Assembly (NCBI RefSeq): GCF_016918015.1
Contig: NZ_JAERMK010000033.1
Span: 1-39,574 of the forward strand
Origin: Glycomyces sp. YM15
GTDB lineage: Bacteria; Actinomycetota; Actinomycetes; Mycobacteriales; Micromonosporaceae
Length of the DNA stretch: 39,574 nucleotides
Direction: 5' to 3'
The position numbers were made by a program, and so were the translations under genes. Position 1 is the stretch's first letter. Each line of letters starts with the position of its first letter. The notes below the pieces were generated by a model, which was not told the DNA's origin, did not search any database, and was given only the letters and a program-made list of their open reading frames with translations. Shown here piece after piece: positions 1 to 7,993 of the stretch.

Positions 1-1051
1 CCCGTCAGCGTCAGCGGTGAGGCCACACCGAGCGAATAGAGGACTCGGTACGGCGACACCGCAAGCACGTCCATGGCGAGCACCACCCCGTCCCGGCAGC
101 GCCGCGCCCGCAAGCCCGCGCGACTGCGGGACGGACCCCGAGGAACGGCAAGCGATCCTCGGGAGGCGAACCCGCCACCGGCAACCACCCGGCATCCACC
201 GGGAGGCCGCACCACTCCCTCAGGGACGGCAGGCAACCACATCCGCCCCTGGCAGGGACGGCGCGCGGCCAGGCGAAAGCCGAAGGGCCGGAACCGGAAG
301 CCGAAGCAAGACCAGCAGGGCCAGCAGGGCCAGCGAGGGAAGCAAGTAGAGCACCGGGAAGGAGGCGACCAGGCGCATGAGGACCACGACCATGCACATG
401 AGCACGAGCACGAGCACGAGCATGTCCGGGCCGATCCCGTCGACTGCCGGCTCCCTCGTCGCCGACCACCCGATCGCTGCGACGTCGGGCCGGACTCGGC
501 GAGTTCGGCCGATGGCAACGATCGGCCCGGGTCCCGAATCCCGCCTCAATGACGGCAACACATCCGAATCTCGCCCACCTCGCAGTCGCTGATCGCTTTG
601 ACCGCGACCGACAGCCAGCCCGCACGGCGGCATCGCACCCCAGACCTCATCCTCGCCGTTCGGTCGCTGATCGCATTGACCGCAACCGGCAACCAGCCCG
701 CACGGCGGCATCACACCCCGGATCCACTCCCCCGCCGTCTTGTCGTTGACTGCTTTGACCGCGACCGGCAACCACCCCTCACGACAGATCGCACCCCGGA
801 TTCACTCCCGCTGCCATCGCCCGCGCAGGCCGCCGTCCCGGCTGCAAGAACCATGTCTGAGCGAGCACCCCGACCCGGTCGGCGACCAGGGTCGAGCGGC
901 ATGCGAAGAAGGCTCAATCAGATCGCTGGGATACGCAGGTGTTTCACCCGCCATATCAAGGAAAACGAGCGAGCCTCACGCGCGACTCACCCGTCCCCCG
1001 ATTCACCGAATCAGGACCAAACACTCGCTAAGCGTTTCCGGGGCGGTCGCC
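1..1051. other. Non-coding, repeat-bearing region
   Basis: I see no convincing gene here. Open frames exist on both strands, but their translations are rich in Arg, Pro, Ala and Gly, match no family I know, and overlap one another. What can be seen is a low-complexity run of repeated AGCACG-type units near 390-424, and a tandem repeat of about 78 bp at 585-819 (listed separately). Base composition becomes less GC-rich around 900-1030, just downstream of the leftward operon whose last gene ends at 1052. The stretch probably separates that operon from a neighbour beyond the left edge. Confidence 0.6.
585..819. repeat. Three-copy ~78-bp tandem repeat
   Basis: Three degenerate units begin at about 585, 663 and 742, so the periods are 78 and 79 bp. 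Each starts with a GTCGYTGA-like word followed by TTGACCGCRACCG. Units 1 and 2 then share the stretch CAGCCCGCACGGCGGCATC (about 616-634 and 695-713), which has diverged in unit 3. Each unit ends with a CACCCCRGA block. A weaker partial copy may precede the first. The 79-bp step shifts the reading frame, so the repeat is unlikely to encode a repeated protein domain. Confidence 0.75.
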
Positions 1052-1687
1052 TCACAGGGGCAGGTACGGCGGGCGGTCCTCCTTGCCGTGGAGGTCGGTG
1101 TCCCAGGGTTCGAGCGGTTCGAGGACGGGGTGGGCCTTGTAGGGGCCGTAGTGGAGGGCGCGGGTGACGAACGGGTGCGGGTGGCGTTTGGCGATCGACC
1201 AGGCGAGCGGGACGGCGGCCGGGTCGGGGCAGACGACGTGGTCGGCGGCGCCGATGTCGAGGCGTCCCATCCGACGCAGGGCGATCGCGCGGAGCGCCTG
1301 GTGGCGGACGGGCCGGTAGACCTTCCAGAAGAGGTTGCGGCGGCAGAAGCCCGCGATCTTGCGGTGGGCGCGGCGGGCGAACCCGGCGCCGGGGACCTTC
1401 CCGTCGAGGCGGCGCAGCACCGCGGCCGGGGCGCGTTCGACGACCGTCTCGTAGAGCCACAGGAGCGGCTGGCGGTTCTCGGGTCCCGCGAGCGAGTAGA
1501 CCTCGACGCTCGGGTGGAGGGACGGCGCGCGGCGCCAGCCCTGGCCGTCCGCGACGACCGCCTGGACGCGCACGCCGCGGCGGGCCATCTGGTAGGCGTA
1601 GTCGTTGGCGCGCTTGACGGCGCCGTTGCCGAAGAGGAGGATCACGACGCGTTCGGGCAGCGGCTGCAGGTCGGTCGCGGCGCTCAT
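1052..1687 (-). CDS. Short glycosyltransferase-like protein (N-terminal half only)
   Basis: This 211-residue protein is not a recognised enzyme. Its first ~50 residues (VVILLFGNGAVKRANDYAYQ, then a RRGVRVQAVVADG strand) have the alternating strand-helix pattern of the N-terminal Rossmann domain of GT-B glycosyltransferases. A basic middle part follows, then a GAADHVVCPDPAAVPLAWSI segment at the position where GT4 enzymes carry their 'D.V...' strand. There is no C-terminal nucleotide-sugar-binding domain and no E-x7-E motif, and the protein stops where that domain should begin. It is the last gene of a six-gene leftward operon; its ATG overlaps the upstream stop as ATGA (1684-1687). It shares layout with the 179-residue protein at 3002-3541. 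It may be a non-catalytic partner of the adjacent transferases, but that is inference. Confidence 0.8.
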   Translation of the reverse strand: MSAATDLQPLPERVVILLFGNGAVKRANDYAYQMARRGVRVQAVVADGQGWRRAPSLHPSVEVYSLAGPENRQPLLWLYETVVERAPAAVLRRLDGKVPGAGFARRAHRKIAGFCRRNLFWKVYRPVRHQALRAIALRRMGRLDIGAADHVVCPDPAAVPLAWSIAKRHPHPFVTRALHYGPYKAHPVLEPLEPWDTDLHGKEDRPPYLPL

Positions 1688-3012
1688 CGCGGGCCCCCGT
1701 TCTCGGCGATGGCGCGGGCGCGCCGCTCGAACGCCTCGATCGCGCGGTACCTGGTGAAGCCCGCCGCGTAGGCGCGGGCGCGCTCGGCCAGGTCCGGGTC
1801 GGCCTTGCGGGCGGCGTCGCCCGCTTCGGCCATGGCGGCGGCGACCGCGCCCGGCTCGAGGCCGCCGGGGTTGAACCAGAGCGGGTAGTCGTGGAGGAGT
1901 TCCTCAGCGGCGGAGCCGCTCTCGTGCACGGAGACGATGGGGCGTCCGGTGGCCATGTATTCGAAGATCTTCCCGGAGGTCACGTATTTGGAGCCGCCGA
2001 CGAGGAAGACGAGCACGTCGCTCGCCGCGTAGGCCCGGCCGATCTCGGCCTTGGAGACGGGGCCGTGGTGACGGATGCGGTCGTAGTCGTCGTCGAGGCC
2101 GATGTCGCTGCGCATCCGCGACTCGTACTTCGCGAAGAACCCGAGGTGGCCGTACAGGTCGAGGGTGGCACCGGGGTGTGCGCCCAGGTCGGTCATGGCC
2201 CGGAATCCCGCGAAGAGCGCGTCGACGGGCTGGTTGGCCGTCAGGGTGCCGATGTAGGAGTAGGAGAGGGGGCGGTTCTCGTCCGCCGTCGCATCGGGGA
2301 TCTCGGGGAGGACGTCGGGGTCCCAGCCGTTGAGCATCACGTGCATCCGCTCGGCCGCCCGCGGGTACCGGTCGGCGTGCCACCCGCGGAGGGCCTCGTT
2401 CACGAACAGCGCCTCCGCCGCGTTCTCGAGGATCCGCTTCTCCCACTGCCACGCCTTGTCGCCCTTGGGGAACGCATCCTCGTTCGTGAACAGGTCAAGT
2501 GTCCAGGAGTCGCGGTAGTCGACGATGTACGGCAGGCCCGTGCGCCTGCCGAGCTCGTAGGCGGCGCCGAAGGCCGAGAACGGGTTGCCGGTGGCGATCA
2601 CCAGGTCGAAGGGGTTCTCGGCGTGGAGGCGCAGGCCCTCCTCGACCGCGGACTCGCCCCAGGACGCGTACCGGTCGGGGAACTTGAAGCGCTGCTTCCA
2701 CTTGTGCCAGCGGGCGGCCAGGAACGGGAAGTTCCCGCGGAAGGGCCCGAACGCGCGCACATCGGTCTCCCACATGAAGTCGTCGAGCTCGGGGCTGACG
2801 GTGGCGATGCGCGGATCGACCGTGGTGAGCAGGCCGTCGTCGGTGGAGCCCACGACGTCGGTGAGGAACCATTGCGGGACGCGCGCGACGGTGACGTCCC
2901 AGCCCGCCTCGGCGAAGTAGTTGGCGGTGGCGCGGGCCCGGTAGACGCCGCTGGCGCGCGAGGGCGGGAAGTAGAACGCCAGGTACAGCAGCCGCGGCCG
3001 GTCAGCGGTCAC
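1684..3012 (-). CDS. GT-B glycosyltransferase (GT4-like)
   Basis: This 442-residue protein is a predicted cytoplasmic glycosyltransferase that uses a nucleotide sugar. The N-terminal domain opens with RLLYLAFYFPPSRASGVYRA and an AGWDVTVARVP strand. A VDYRDSW motif lies near the middle, and a YIGTLTAN strand opens the C-terminal domain. The donor-site region contains VTSGKIFEYMATGRPIVS, whose FEY Glu sits where GT4 enzymes place their second conserved Glu. The GTG start at 3012 is preferred because it overlaps the upstream TGA region and the family similarity begins at once; the frame stays open further upstream, but those residues are low complexity. The closest relative in the window is the protein at 9811-11220. 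Sugar and acceptor are unknown. Confidence 0.88.
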   Translation of the reverse strand: MTADRPRLLYLAFYFPPSRASGVYRARATANYFAEAGWDVTVARVPQWFLTDVVGSTDDGLLTTVDPRIATVSPELDDFMWETDVRAFGPFRGNFPFLAARWHKWKQRFKFPDRYASWGESAVEEGLRLHAENPFDLVIATGNPFSAFGAAYELGRRTGLPYIVDYRDSWTLDLFTNEDAFPKGDKAWQWEKRILENAAEALFVNEALRGWHADRYPRAAERMHVMLNGWDPDVLPEIPDATADENRPLSYSYIGTLTANQPVDALFAGFRAMTDLGAHPGATLDLYGHLGFFAKYESRMRSDIGLDDDYDRIRHHGPVSKAEIGRAYAASDVLVFLVGGSKYVTSGKIFEYMATGRPIVSVHESGSAAEELLHDYPLWFNPGGLEPGAVAAAMAEAGDAARKADPDLAERARAYAAGFTRYRAIEAFERRARAIAENGGPR

Positions 3013-3541
3013 GGTCGCCTCCGGGGAACGGCTCGTACGCGAAGGTCGTGCGCGTCTCGGGGTGCGCGTCGAGCAGTTCGGGAACGAACTCGGCGGCGAG
3101 TTCGATGGCGGACGATTCGCAGAGGACGAGCCAGTCTGGTTGCACCGCTTGGACACGGGCGTGGACCCGTTCGAGGCGGTGGCGCTCGCGCATCGCCTCG
3201 GTCGCGCGTCTGCGGTTCGCGTCGAGCGGGCCCGTCACCTTCCGCTTCCAGCGGCGGGCGGCCTTGTCCGCGGGGCCGCGGAGCGGGCCGCGGCCGACGC
3301 GGCGCAGCAGGCCGAGCGGTAGCCTCCGGGCGAAGATCGCGGTCGCCCGAGGCTCGCCGGCGTCGATGGCGTTGGCCTGCAGCCATTCGACGTCGACCCG
3401 GGGGTCGAGGTCCCAGCCTTCGCGGTTGACGCCGGCTTCGGCGATGAGGACCACGCGGTGGCCGTCGTCGAGGGCGCGGCGGGTCTCGACCGCGACGGCC
3501 CGCTTGCGGGCGGCCTGCGGCGCGAGGAACAGCAGGTTCAC
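3002..3541 (-). CDS. Short glycosyltransferase-like protein (N-terminal half only)
   Basis: This 179-residue protein begins with VNLLFLAPQAARKRAVAVET, a GT-B-like first strand and helix, and continues with GHRVVLIAEAGVNREGWDLD and a DPRVDVEWLQA strand. A very basic stretch follows (ADKAARRWKRKVTGPL), then a QPDWLVLCESSAIELAAEF segment like the D-x-[IVL]-x3-E/D strand of GT4 enzymes. It ends near EPFPGGDRDR without any C-terminal donor-binding domain. The frame remains open upstream, but the GTG at 3541 forms a GTGA overlap with the preceding stop. It is the second 'half glycosyltransferase' of this operon and has the same order of elements as 1052-1687. Function is not known. Confidence 0.8.
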   Translation of the reverse strand: MNLLFLAPQAARKRAVAVETRRALDDGHRVVLIAEAGVNREGWDLDPRVDVEWLQANAIDAGEPRATAIFARRLPLGLLRRVGRGPLRGPADKAARRWKRKVTGPLDANRRRATEAMRERHRLERVHARVQAVQPDWLVLCESSAIELAAEFVPELLDAHPETRTTFAYEPFPGGDRDR

Positions 3542-4734
3542 GATGGGTCTCCGAACCAGATCCGGTGGTGGTGGGCGCCTACGGCGTCGTAGGAGTATTT
3601 GGCGCGCAAGTGGTCCCGCGCTCGCGGGAGGTCGGTCTTGCCGGGGTAGCGGTCGCGCAGGGAACGGTAGGCGTCGGCGAACGCCGACGGGTCGTCGACG
3701 ACGTCGACGAGCTGCCCGGCGTCGTCGTCGATGTCCTCCAGCACCTGGTCCGAACCGCCGGAGCGGGTCACCAGGACCGGGGTCCCTGCCGCGAGCGCCT
3801 CGACCACGACCACGCCGAACGTCTCGTGCCGGCTGGTGTGCACCAGCAGGTCGTGGTCGGCCATGAGGCCCGGGATGTCGCCCGGTTCGACCGCGCCGAT
3901 GAAGTCCACCGCGTCCTCGACCCCCAGTTCGCCGGCGAGCGCGAGGAGCTTGCGGCGCAGCTCGCCCTCGCCCGCGAGCGTGAGCGTCAGGCCCGGGTCC
4001 TCCGCGCGGCAGTCGGCGAAGGCCCGCAGCAGGTAGTCGATGCGCTTGCGTTCGATGAGCCCGGCCACGGACAGCCAGCGCCGCAGCGCCATCGGCGGTT
4101 CGGGCCGCTGGACGGCGAAGTCGATCGGGTTGGCGATGTACGCGAGTTTCCCCACGTGGTGCGGGAAGACCTCCTCGATGAGCCGGTGCAGCGGCTCGCC
4201 GACGACGAAGAGCCCGGCGCAGCGGTCGAGGATCTCGTCGTAGAGCGCCCGCGCGTCCGGCTGGGCCAGCAGGTCCTCGAGGAACGACGAGTGCTCGGTG
4301 AGGTAGACGCGCGCACCGGGCCGGGCGTTCTCCAGCGCCGCGTACCCGCCGTACATCGGCACGTGCGCGTGGATCAGGTCCGCTTCGATCGGCTTGCCGC
4401 CCAAGGCGACACCGAGCCATTCGGCGTACCTCCGGGCGTGCACGGCGTGCTCGCGGCTGCGTTCGATCACCGCCGGAAGCCGGTAGAGTCTCGCTCCGGC
4501 GACGGCGGGCGCCGGGGCGAGGGCGCGCGGCAGCAGCCGGCGCTGGAGCTCGCGGACCCGCTCGAGCTTCGCGGGCTCGCGGGTCACGGCCCAGCCGTCC
4601 AGGTGGTAGACGTCGATCTGGTCCAGTCCCGGGGCGACGGCCTCGATCATCGCCTGCACGAACGAACCCCGGTAGGGGCGCTGCGCGTCCGGGTACCAGG
4701 GGGTCACCACGGCGACGTGTCTCCGGGCGTTCAC
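3538..4734 (-). CDS. Glycosyltransferase family 4 protein
   Basis: This 398-residue protein is a retaining GT4-type glycosyltransferase. The N-terminal domain starts HVAVVTPWYPDAQRPYRGSF; a LIHAHVPMYGGYAAL segment follows and is typical of the acceptor domain. The C-terminal domain opens with WLSVAGLIERKRIDYLLRAF and has LAGEGELRRKL. It ends with the donor-site signature SRHETFGVVVVEALAAGTPV, in which both Glu of the E-x7-E motif are present. Length is normal for the family. The GTG start at 4734 overlaps the preceding stop as GTGA. It is the only enzyme of the six-gene operon with a fully classical GT4 signature. Sugar specificity cannot be read from the sequence. Confidence 0.92.
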   Translation of the reverse strand: MNARRHVAVVTPWYPDAQRPYRGSFVQAMIEAVAPGLDQIDVYHLDGWAVTREPAKLERVRELQRRLLPRALAPAPAVAGARLYRLPAVIERSREHAVHARRYAEWLGVALGGKPIEADLIHAHVPMYGGYAALENARPGARVYLTEHSSFLEDLLAQPDARALYDEILDRCAGLFVVGEPLHRLIEEVFPHHVGKLAYIANPIDFAVQRPEPPMALRRWLSVAGLIERKRIDYLLRAFADCRAEDPGLTLTLAGEGELRRKLLALAGELGVEDAVDFIGAVEPGDIPGLMADHDLLVHTSRHETFGVVVVEALAAGTPVLVTRSGGSDQVLEDIDDDAGQLVDVVDDPSAFADAYRSLRDRYPGKTDLPRARDHLRAKYSYDAVGAHHHRIWFGDPS

Positions 4735-6254
4735 CGCGGCAGCTCCTTCGTGAGTTCTTCGTACAGCGCGACATATTCGTGCACCTGGCGCTCCCACGTG
4801 TACTCCGCGAGTGTCGCGGGGTCGCGGTAGGCGGCCCGGTAGGACTCGGGGTCGGCGATGACCTTGTCGATCGCGGTCACGAGGCTGCCGACGTCCCCCG
4901 AGGTGAACACCTCCCCGTTGCCGATGCGCCGCACCTCCTCGGAGAGGGTCTTCACGTCCGAGACGATGAGCGGCAGGTGCGCGTGGCTGTACTCGAAGAA
5001 CTTGTTCGGCAACGCGATCTCGTGGTTGATCGGCCCGGTCTGCATGGGGTGGATGCCCATCGTCGCGGTGGAGAGGAACCGCGGCAGGTCCGCGTAGTCG
5101 ACATAGCCGCGGAAGTGCAGCCGCTCCGCCATCCCGTACCGCTCGCCCAGAGCGACCAGCGACTGCACGTACGGGTGGTTCGGCCGGTTGACGAGGAACG
5201 CGACATGCAGCTCCGGCACCTGTCGGGCCGCCTCGATGATCATCTCGATCTTCCGCTCCGGTGCGGCCCAACCCGAGTAGACCGCCAGCGGCGTGTCCGC
5301 GCCGAGCCCGCACGCGCTGCGCACGTCGCCCGGGTCGGGACGGCCCGGATCGGGCGTGAGCGGCGCGTTGAGCACCACCGCGGGCGTGCGGTCGAGCCCG
5401 TGATGTTCCCGCAGCAGATCCGCGAGCGGCGCCGAGACCGTGACGATCGCGTCCGCGTACGGCAGATACCGCCGCTCGTAGCGGACCAGGGACTCGAAGC
5501 GGTCGGCAGGCAGGGTGTCGCAGCCGGGCACGAATTCGTGCGCGTCGTACAGCAGCTTCACCGATTTGCCGCGGCGGCGCAGCGTCGCGGCGGCGCGGGC
5601 GCAGAACCCGATCGGGTACATGTCGTGCGCGTGCAGCAGATCCGGTTCGAGCCTGAGGATCTCAGGACGCAACGCCAGCTCGATGCGCACCGCGTCATTG
5701 TCGAGCCGCCGCCACACCCGGTCCCCCAGCAGCAGCGTCCACCAGCGGCGTGAAACCCGGTCCAGGAACCCGTTCTCACGCGCGAGGTACCGGTCGCGCG
5801 CCTTGGTCTGATCGATGCGGCGGCCGATCCACACCCGCTGGGCCTTCCGGCCCGCGCGCCGCACGACCCGCGGCATCCGGAGCAGGCCGTCGCGGCCGCG
5901 CTCGGCGCCCATCGCCTCGACCTCGATGCGCTCGGCCTTGATCCGCTGCACGCCGTGCCCGGCGCGGACCGAGTCGCGGTACGCCAGCGGGTACTTGAGG
6001 GCGGCGGCGCGCCAGCGCAGGGTGCGGGGCGGGTCCATCTTCGGGACCGGGATCTTGTGGTACTCGACGTCGCCGTGCCGGTAGTGCTCGGGTTTGCGGG
6101 CGACGGAGAGGCCGACGAGGTGGACCTCCCAACCTTCCTCCGCCATGGACTGCGCGGACTTCTGCACCCGCGAATCGCCGTCGATGCGATTGGCGACCAC
6201 CATGACCACCCGGCCGGGCCGGGTCGCCCGGAACGCCTGGGGTTCCCCGGCCAT
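4731..6254 (-). CDS. GT4-like glycosyltransferase, 'GDSRVQK' paralogue A
   Basis: This 507-residue protein is one of three paralogues in the window (with 6254-7765 and 13474-14994) that open with RVVMVVANRIDGDSRVQKSA. A long basic insert (roughly residues 85-190) separates the first Rossmann strands from the LEPDLLHAHDMYPIG segment. A YDAHEFVPG motif follows, and the C-terminal domain starts near LAVYSGWAAPERKIEMII. The donor-site region reads NHEIALPNKFFEY and SDVKTLSEEVRRIGNGEVF. The start is either the ATG at 6254, which forms TGATG with the upstream stop, or the GTG immediately before it. It is closer to 13474-14994 than to its immediate neighbour. Predicted role: sugar transfer during surface polymer assembly. 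Confidence 0.88.
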   Translation of the reverse strand: MAGEPQAFRATRPGRVVMVVANRIDGDSRVQKSAQSMAEEGWEVHLVGLSVARKPEHYRHGDVEYHKIPVPKMDPPRTLRWRAAALKYPLAYRDSVRAGHGVQRIKAERIEVEAMGAERGRDGLLRMPRVVRRAGRKAQRVWIGRRIDQTKARDRYLARENGFLDRVSRRWWTLLLGDRVWRRLDNDAVRIELALRPEILRLEPDLLHAHDMYPIGFCARAAATLRRRGKSVKLLYDAHEFVPGCDTLPADRFESLVRYERRYLPYADAIVTVSAPLADLLREHHGLDRTPAVVLNAPLTPDPGRPDPGDVRSACGLGADTPLAVYSGWAAPERKIEMIIEAARQVPELHVAFLVNRPNHPYVQSLVALGERYGMAERLHFRGYVDYADLPRFLSTATMGIHPMQTGPINHEIALPNKFFEYSHAHLPLIVSDVKTLSEEVRRIGNGEVFTSGDVGSLVTAIDKVIADPESYRAAYRDPATLAEYTWERQVHEYVALYEELTKELPR

Positions 6255-7765
6255 CACGCGGCCCTGCCCAGTTCGGGGGTGCCGATGAGCTGCTCGTAGA
6301 CGCCGGTGAGGTGCTCGGCCTGGCGCCGCCAGGTCCACTCCTCGAGCGGCACCCGGTCGAGGTAGGCCCCGCGGTAGCGCTCGGGATCGGCGAGCACGAG
6401 CTTCACGGCGCGCGCGAAGTCCTCCGTGTCGCCGGCGCGGAAGACCTCGCCCTGACCGGTGCGGCGCACCTCCTCGGCGATGGTCTTCACGTCGGACACG
6501 ACCATGGGCAGCCGCGCGTGCGAGTAGTCGAAGAACTTGGTGTTCAAGGAGATCTCATGATTCTGATGGTGGTGGTTGGGGCTGACGCCGATGTCGGCCG
6601 CGGCGATGAACCGCACGACCTGATGGTGCGGAACGTGCGGAAGGATGTGGACGCGGTCGGCGACGCCGAGCTCTTCGGCGCGAGCGGCCATGCGCCGCAC
6701 ATACGCCCAATGCGGTTTCGACACCACGAGCGCCGTGTGCACCTCCGGCAGCGACGGCAGCGCCTCGACCATGATGTGGATGCCGCGCTGCTCCAACGGC
6801 ACCCCGCTGTAGATCATCAGCGGCGTGTCCTTGTCGATCCCGCAGAGCTCGCGCAGGTCCGGCACCTCGTCCCCGTCGCCGTGACGCTGCTCGGGCGTGT
6901 TCATGACGACGGCGGGGCGCCGTGGGAGCCCGTGCTCCGCGATGAGGAGATCGGCGAGGGGTTCGGAGACGGTGACCACCGCGTCGGCGAACGGGGCGTG
7001 CTCGCGCTCGAAACCGAGCTGCGCGGCGGGCCACCACGGGTGCGGCTTCCAGGGCTTCATGCCGGGCAGGAACTCGTGCGCGTCCCACACCAGCTTCACG
7101 TCGCGCCCGGCGGCCTGGGCCCGGAGCTTCGCTCGGGCGCCCACTCCGAGCATCTGGAAGTCGTTGGCGTGGATCAGATCCGGCTCGAGCTCGTCGATGA
7201 CCGGACCGAACGCGAGCTCGAGGTCCCACAGGGCCGGGTCGAGCCGCCGCCAGGCGCGGTCGCCGAGCAGGGCGGCCCAGAAGCGGCCCGCGGCGCGGTC
7301 GACCGGGGAGGCGGCCGCCGCGCGGCGCTCGCGCACGCGCCGGCTCAGGCGGGTGCGGGCCCGGATCCAGCAGGCCGCGGCGTTCACGGCGAGGGTGCGG
7401 GCGCCGAGCGCGAGGCGCGGGCCGGGCCCGCCGCCGCAGACCGCGAGCCGGGCCTTCGTGTACGCGAGGTCGGCCTTCCAGGCCTGCACCTGCTTGCGCC
7501 GGTAGGTCTCGAGCGGGCCGGGCGGGTAGGCGAGGGGGCTGCGCAGCCAGGGGCGGCGCACCTCGTGGCGGCGCAGGTCGAAGTCGCGCCCGGTGGGCAC
7601 GAGCCGCACACGGGCCCCGCCGAGGTCCCATTCCTCGGCACGTTTCTCGCTGCGCCCCAAGAGGATCACCTCCCAGCCCGCGGCGGCGGCGGAGGCGGCC
7701 TCCTTCTGTACGCGGGAATCGCCGGTGACGCCGTTCTGCACCAGCATCACGATGCGCCTGCCCAT
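6254..7765 (-). CDS. GT4-like glycosyltransferase, 'GDSRVQK' paralogue B
   Basis: This 503-residue protein is the first gene of the six-gene leftward operon. It begins RRIVMLVQNGVTGDSRVQKE and has the same long basic insert as its paralogues. Then come LEPDLIHANDFQMLGVGARA, WDAHEFLPG, and a C-terminal domain beginning LMIYSGVPLEQRGIHIMV. The donor-site region is HEISLNTKFFDYSHARLP, where the paralogues have FFEY, so the usual Glu is Asp here. The ATG at 7765 is well supported: GGAGGAACC lies directly upstream, while further upstream the frame loses family similarity. The five downstream genes all start within or against the stop of the previous gene, so this is probably the only promoter-proximal gene of the set. 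Confidence 0.88.
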   Translation of the reverse strand: MGRRIVMLVQNGVTGDSRVQKEAASAAAAGWEVILLGRSEKRAEEWDLGGARVRLVPTGRDFDLRRHEVRRPWLRSPLAYPPGPLETYRRKQVQAWKADLAYTKARLAVCGGGPGPRLALGARTLAVNAAACWIRARTRLSRRVRERRAAAASPVDRAAGRFWAALLGDRAWRRLDPALWDLELAFGPVIDELEPDLIHANDFQMLGVGARAKLRAQAAGRDVKLVWDAHEFLPGMKPWKPHPWWPAAQLGFEREHAPFADAVVTVSEPLADLLIAEHGLPRRPAVVMNTPEQRHGDGDEVPDLRELCGIDKDTPLMIYSGVPLEQRGIHIMVEALPSLPEVHTALVVSKPHWAYVRRMAARAEELGVADRVHILPHVPHHQVVRFIAAADIGVSPNHHHQNHEISLNTKFFDYSHARLPMVVSDVKTIAEEVRRTGQGEVFRAGDTEDFARAVKLVLADPERYRGAYLDRVPLEEWTWRRQAEHLTGVYEQLIGTPELGRAA

Positions 7766-7993
7766 GGTTCCTCCGAATGGTCGTGGCCGGACGAACTCCG
7801 ACCCCCGTACAACGACAGATCGTACGAAACAGGTTCGTTCACCTTTCGTTGTCTCGCAGTTAGAAAAGGCGACTGACCTGCGCAATATGACGTTCGCTTG
7901 CTTCCGATGAGGTCGGATCGCAGCGCCTCTCCGTATACTCGTCCAGAAGCAGACCGATCTCGGCGAATGCCACGAATACATTGAAAGCAGCGA
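7766..7993. promoter_or_regulatory. Divergent promoter region with nested inverted repeats
   Basis: This 228-bp gap separates the leftward glycosyltransferase operon from the rightward acetyltransferase-epimerase operon. On the + strand a TATACT at 7934-7939 is a good -10 element, although no good -35 stands 17 bp upstream. Near the left operon two inverted repeats are nested: ACAACGA (7809-7815) with TCGTTGT (7846-7852), enclosing ACGAA (7824-7828) with TTCGT (7834-7838). They fall about 45-90 nt before the ATG at 7765, which suits an operator or a structured leader. The stretch is distinctly richer in A and T than the genes around it. Confidence 0.5.

Noticed and set aside
11..771. Overlapping open frames on both strands at the left edge, including a 183-residue one with a hydrophobic stretch.
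   Set aside because: Residue use is typical of random high-GC frames, the hydrophobic part is the translation of a short CACGAG-type DNA repeat, the frames overlap each other, and the repeat period breaks the frame.
585..819. Possible CRISPR array.
   Set aside because: Only three units, the repeats are degenerate over their whole length, there are no unique spacers and no cas genes.
3013..3156. N-terminal extension (48 residues) of the glycosyltransferase that ends at 1684.
   Set aside because: The added residues are Ser/Pro/Arg-rich, overlap the previous gene by 150 bp, and the GTG at 3012 gives the family N-terminus.
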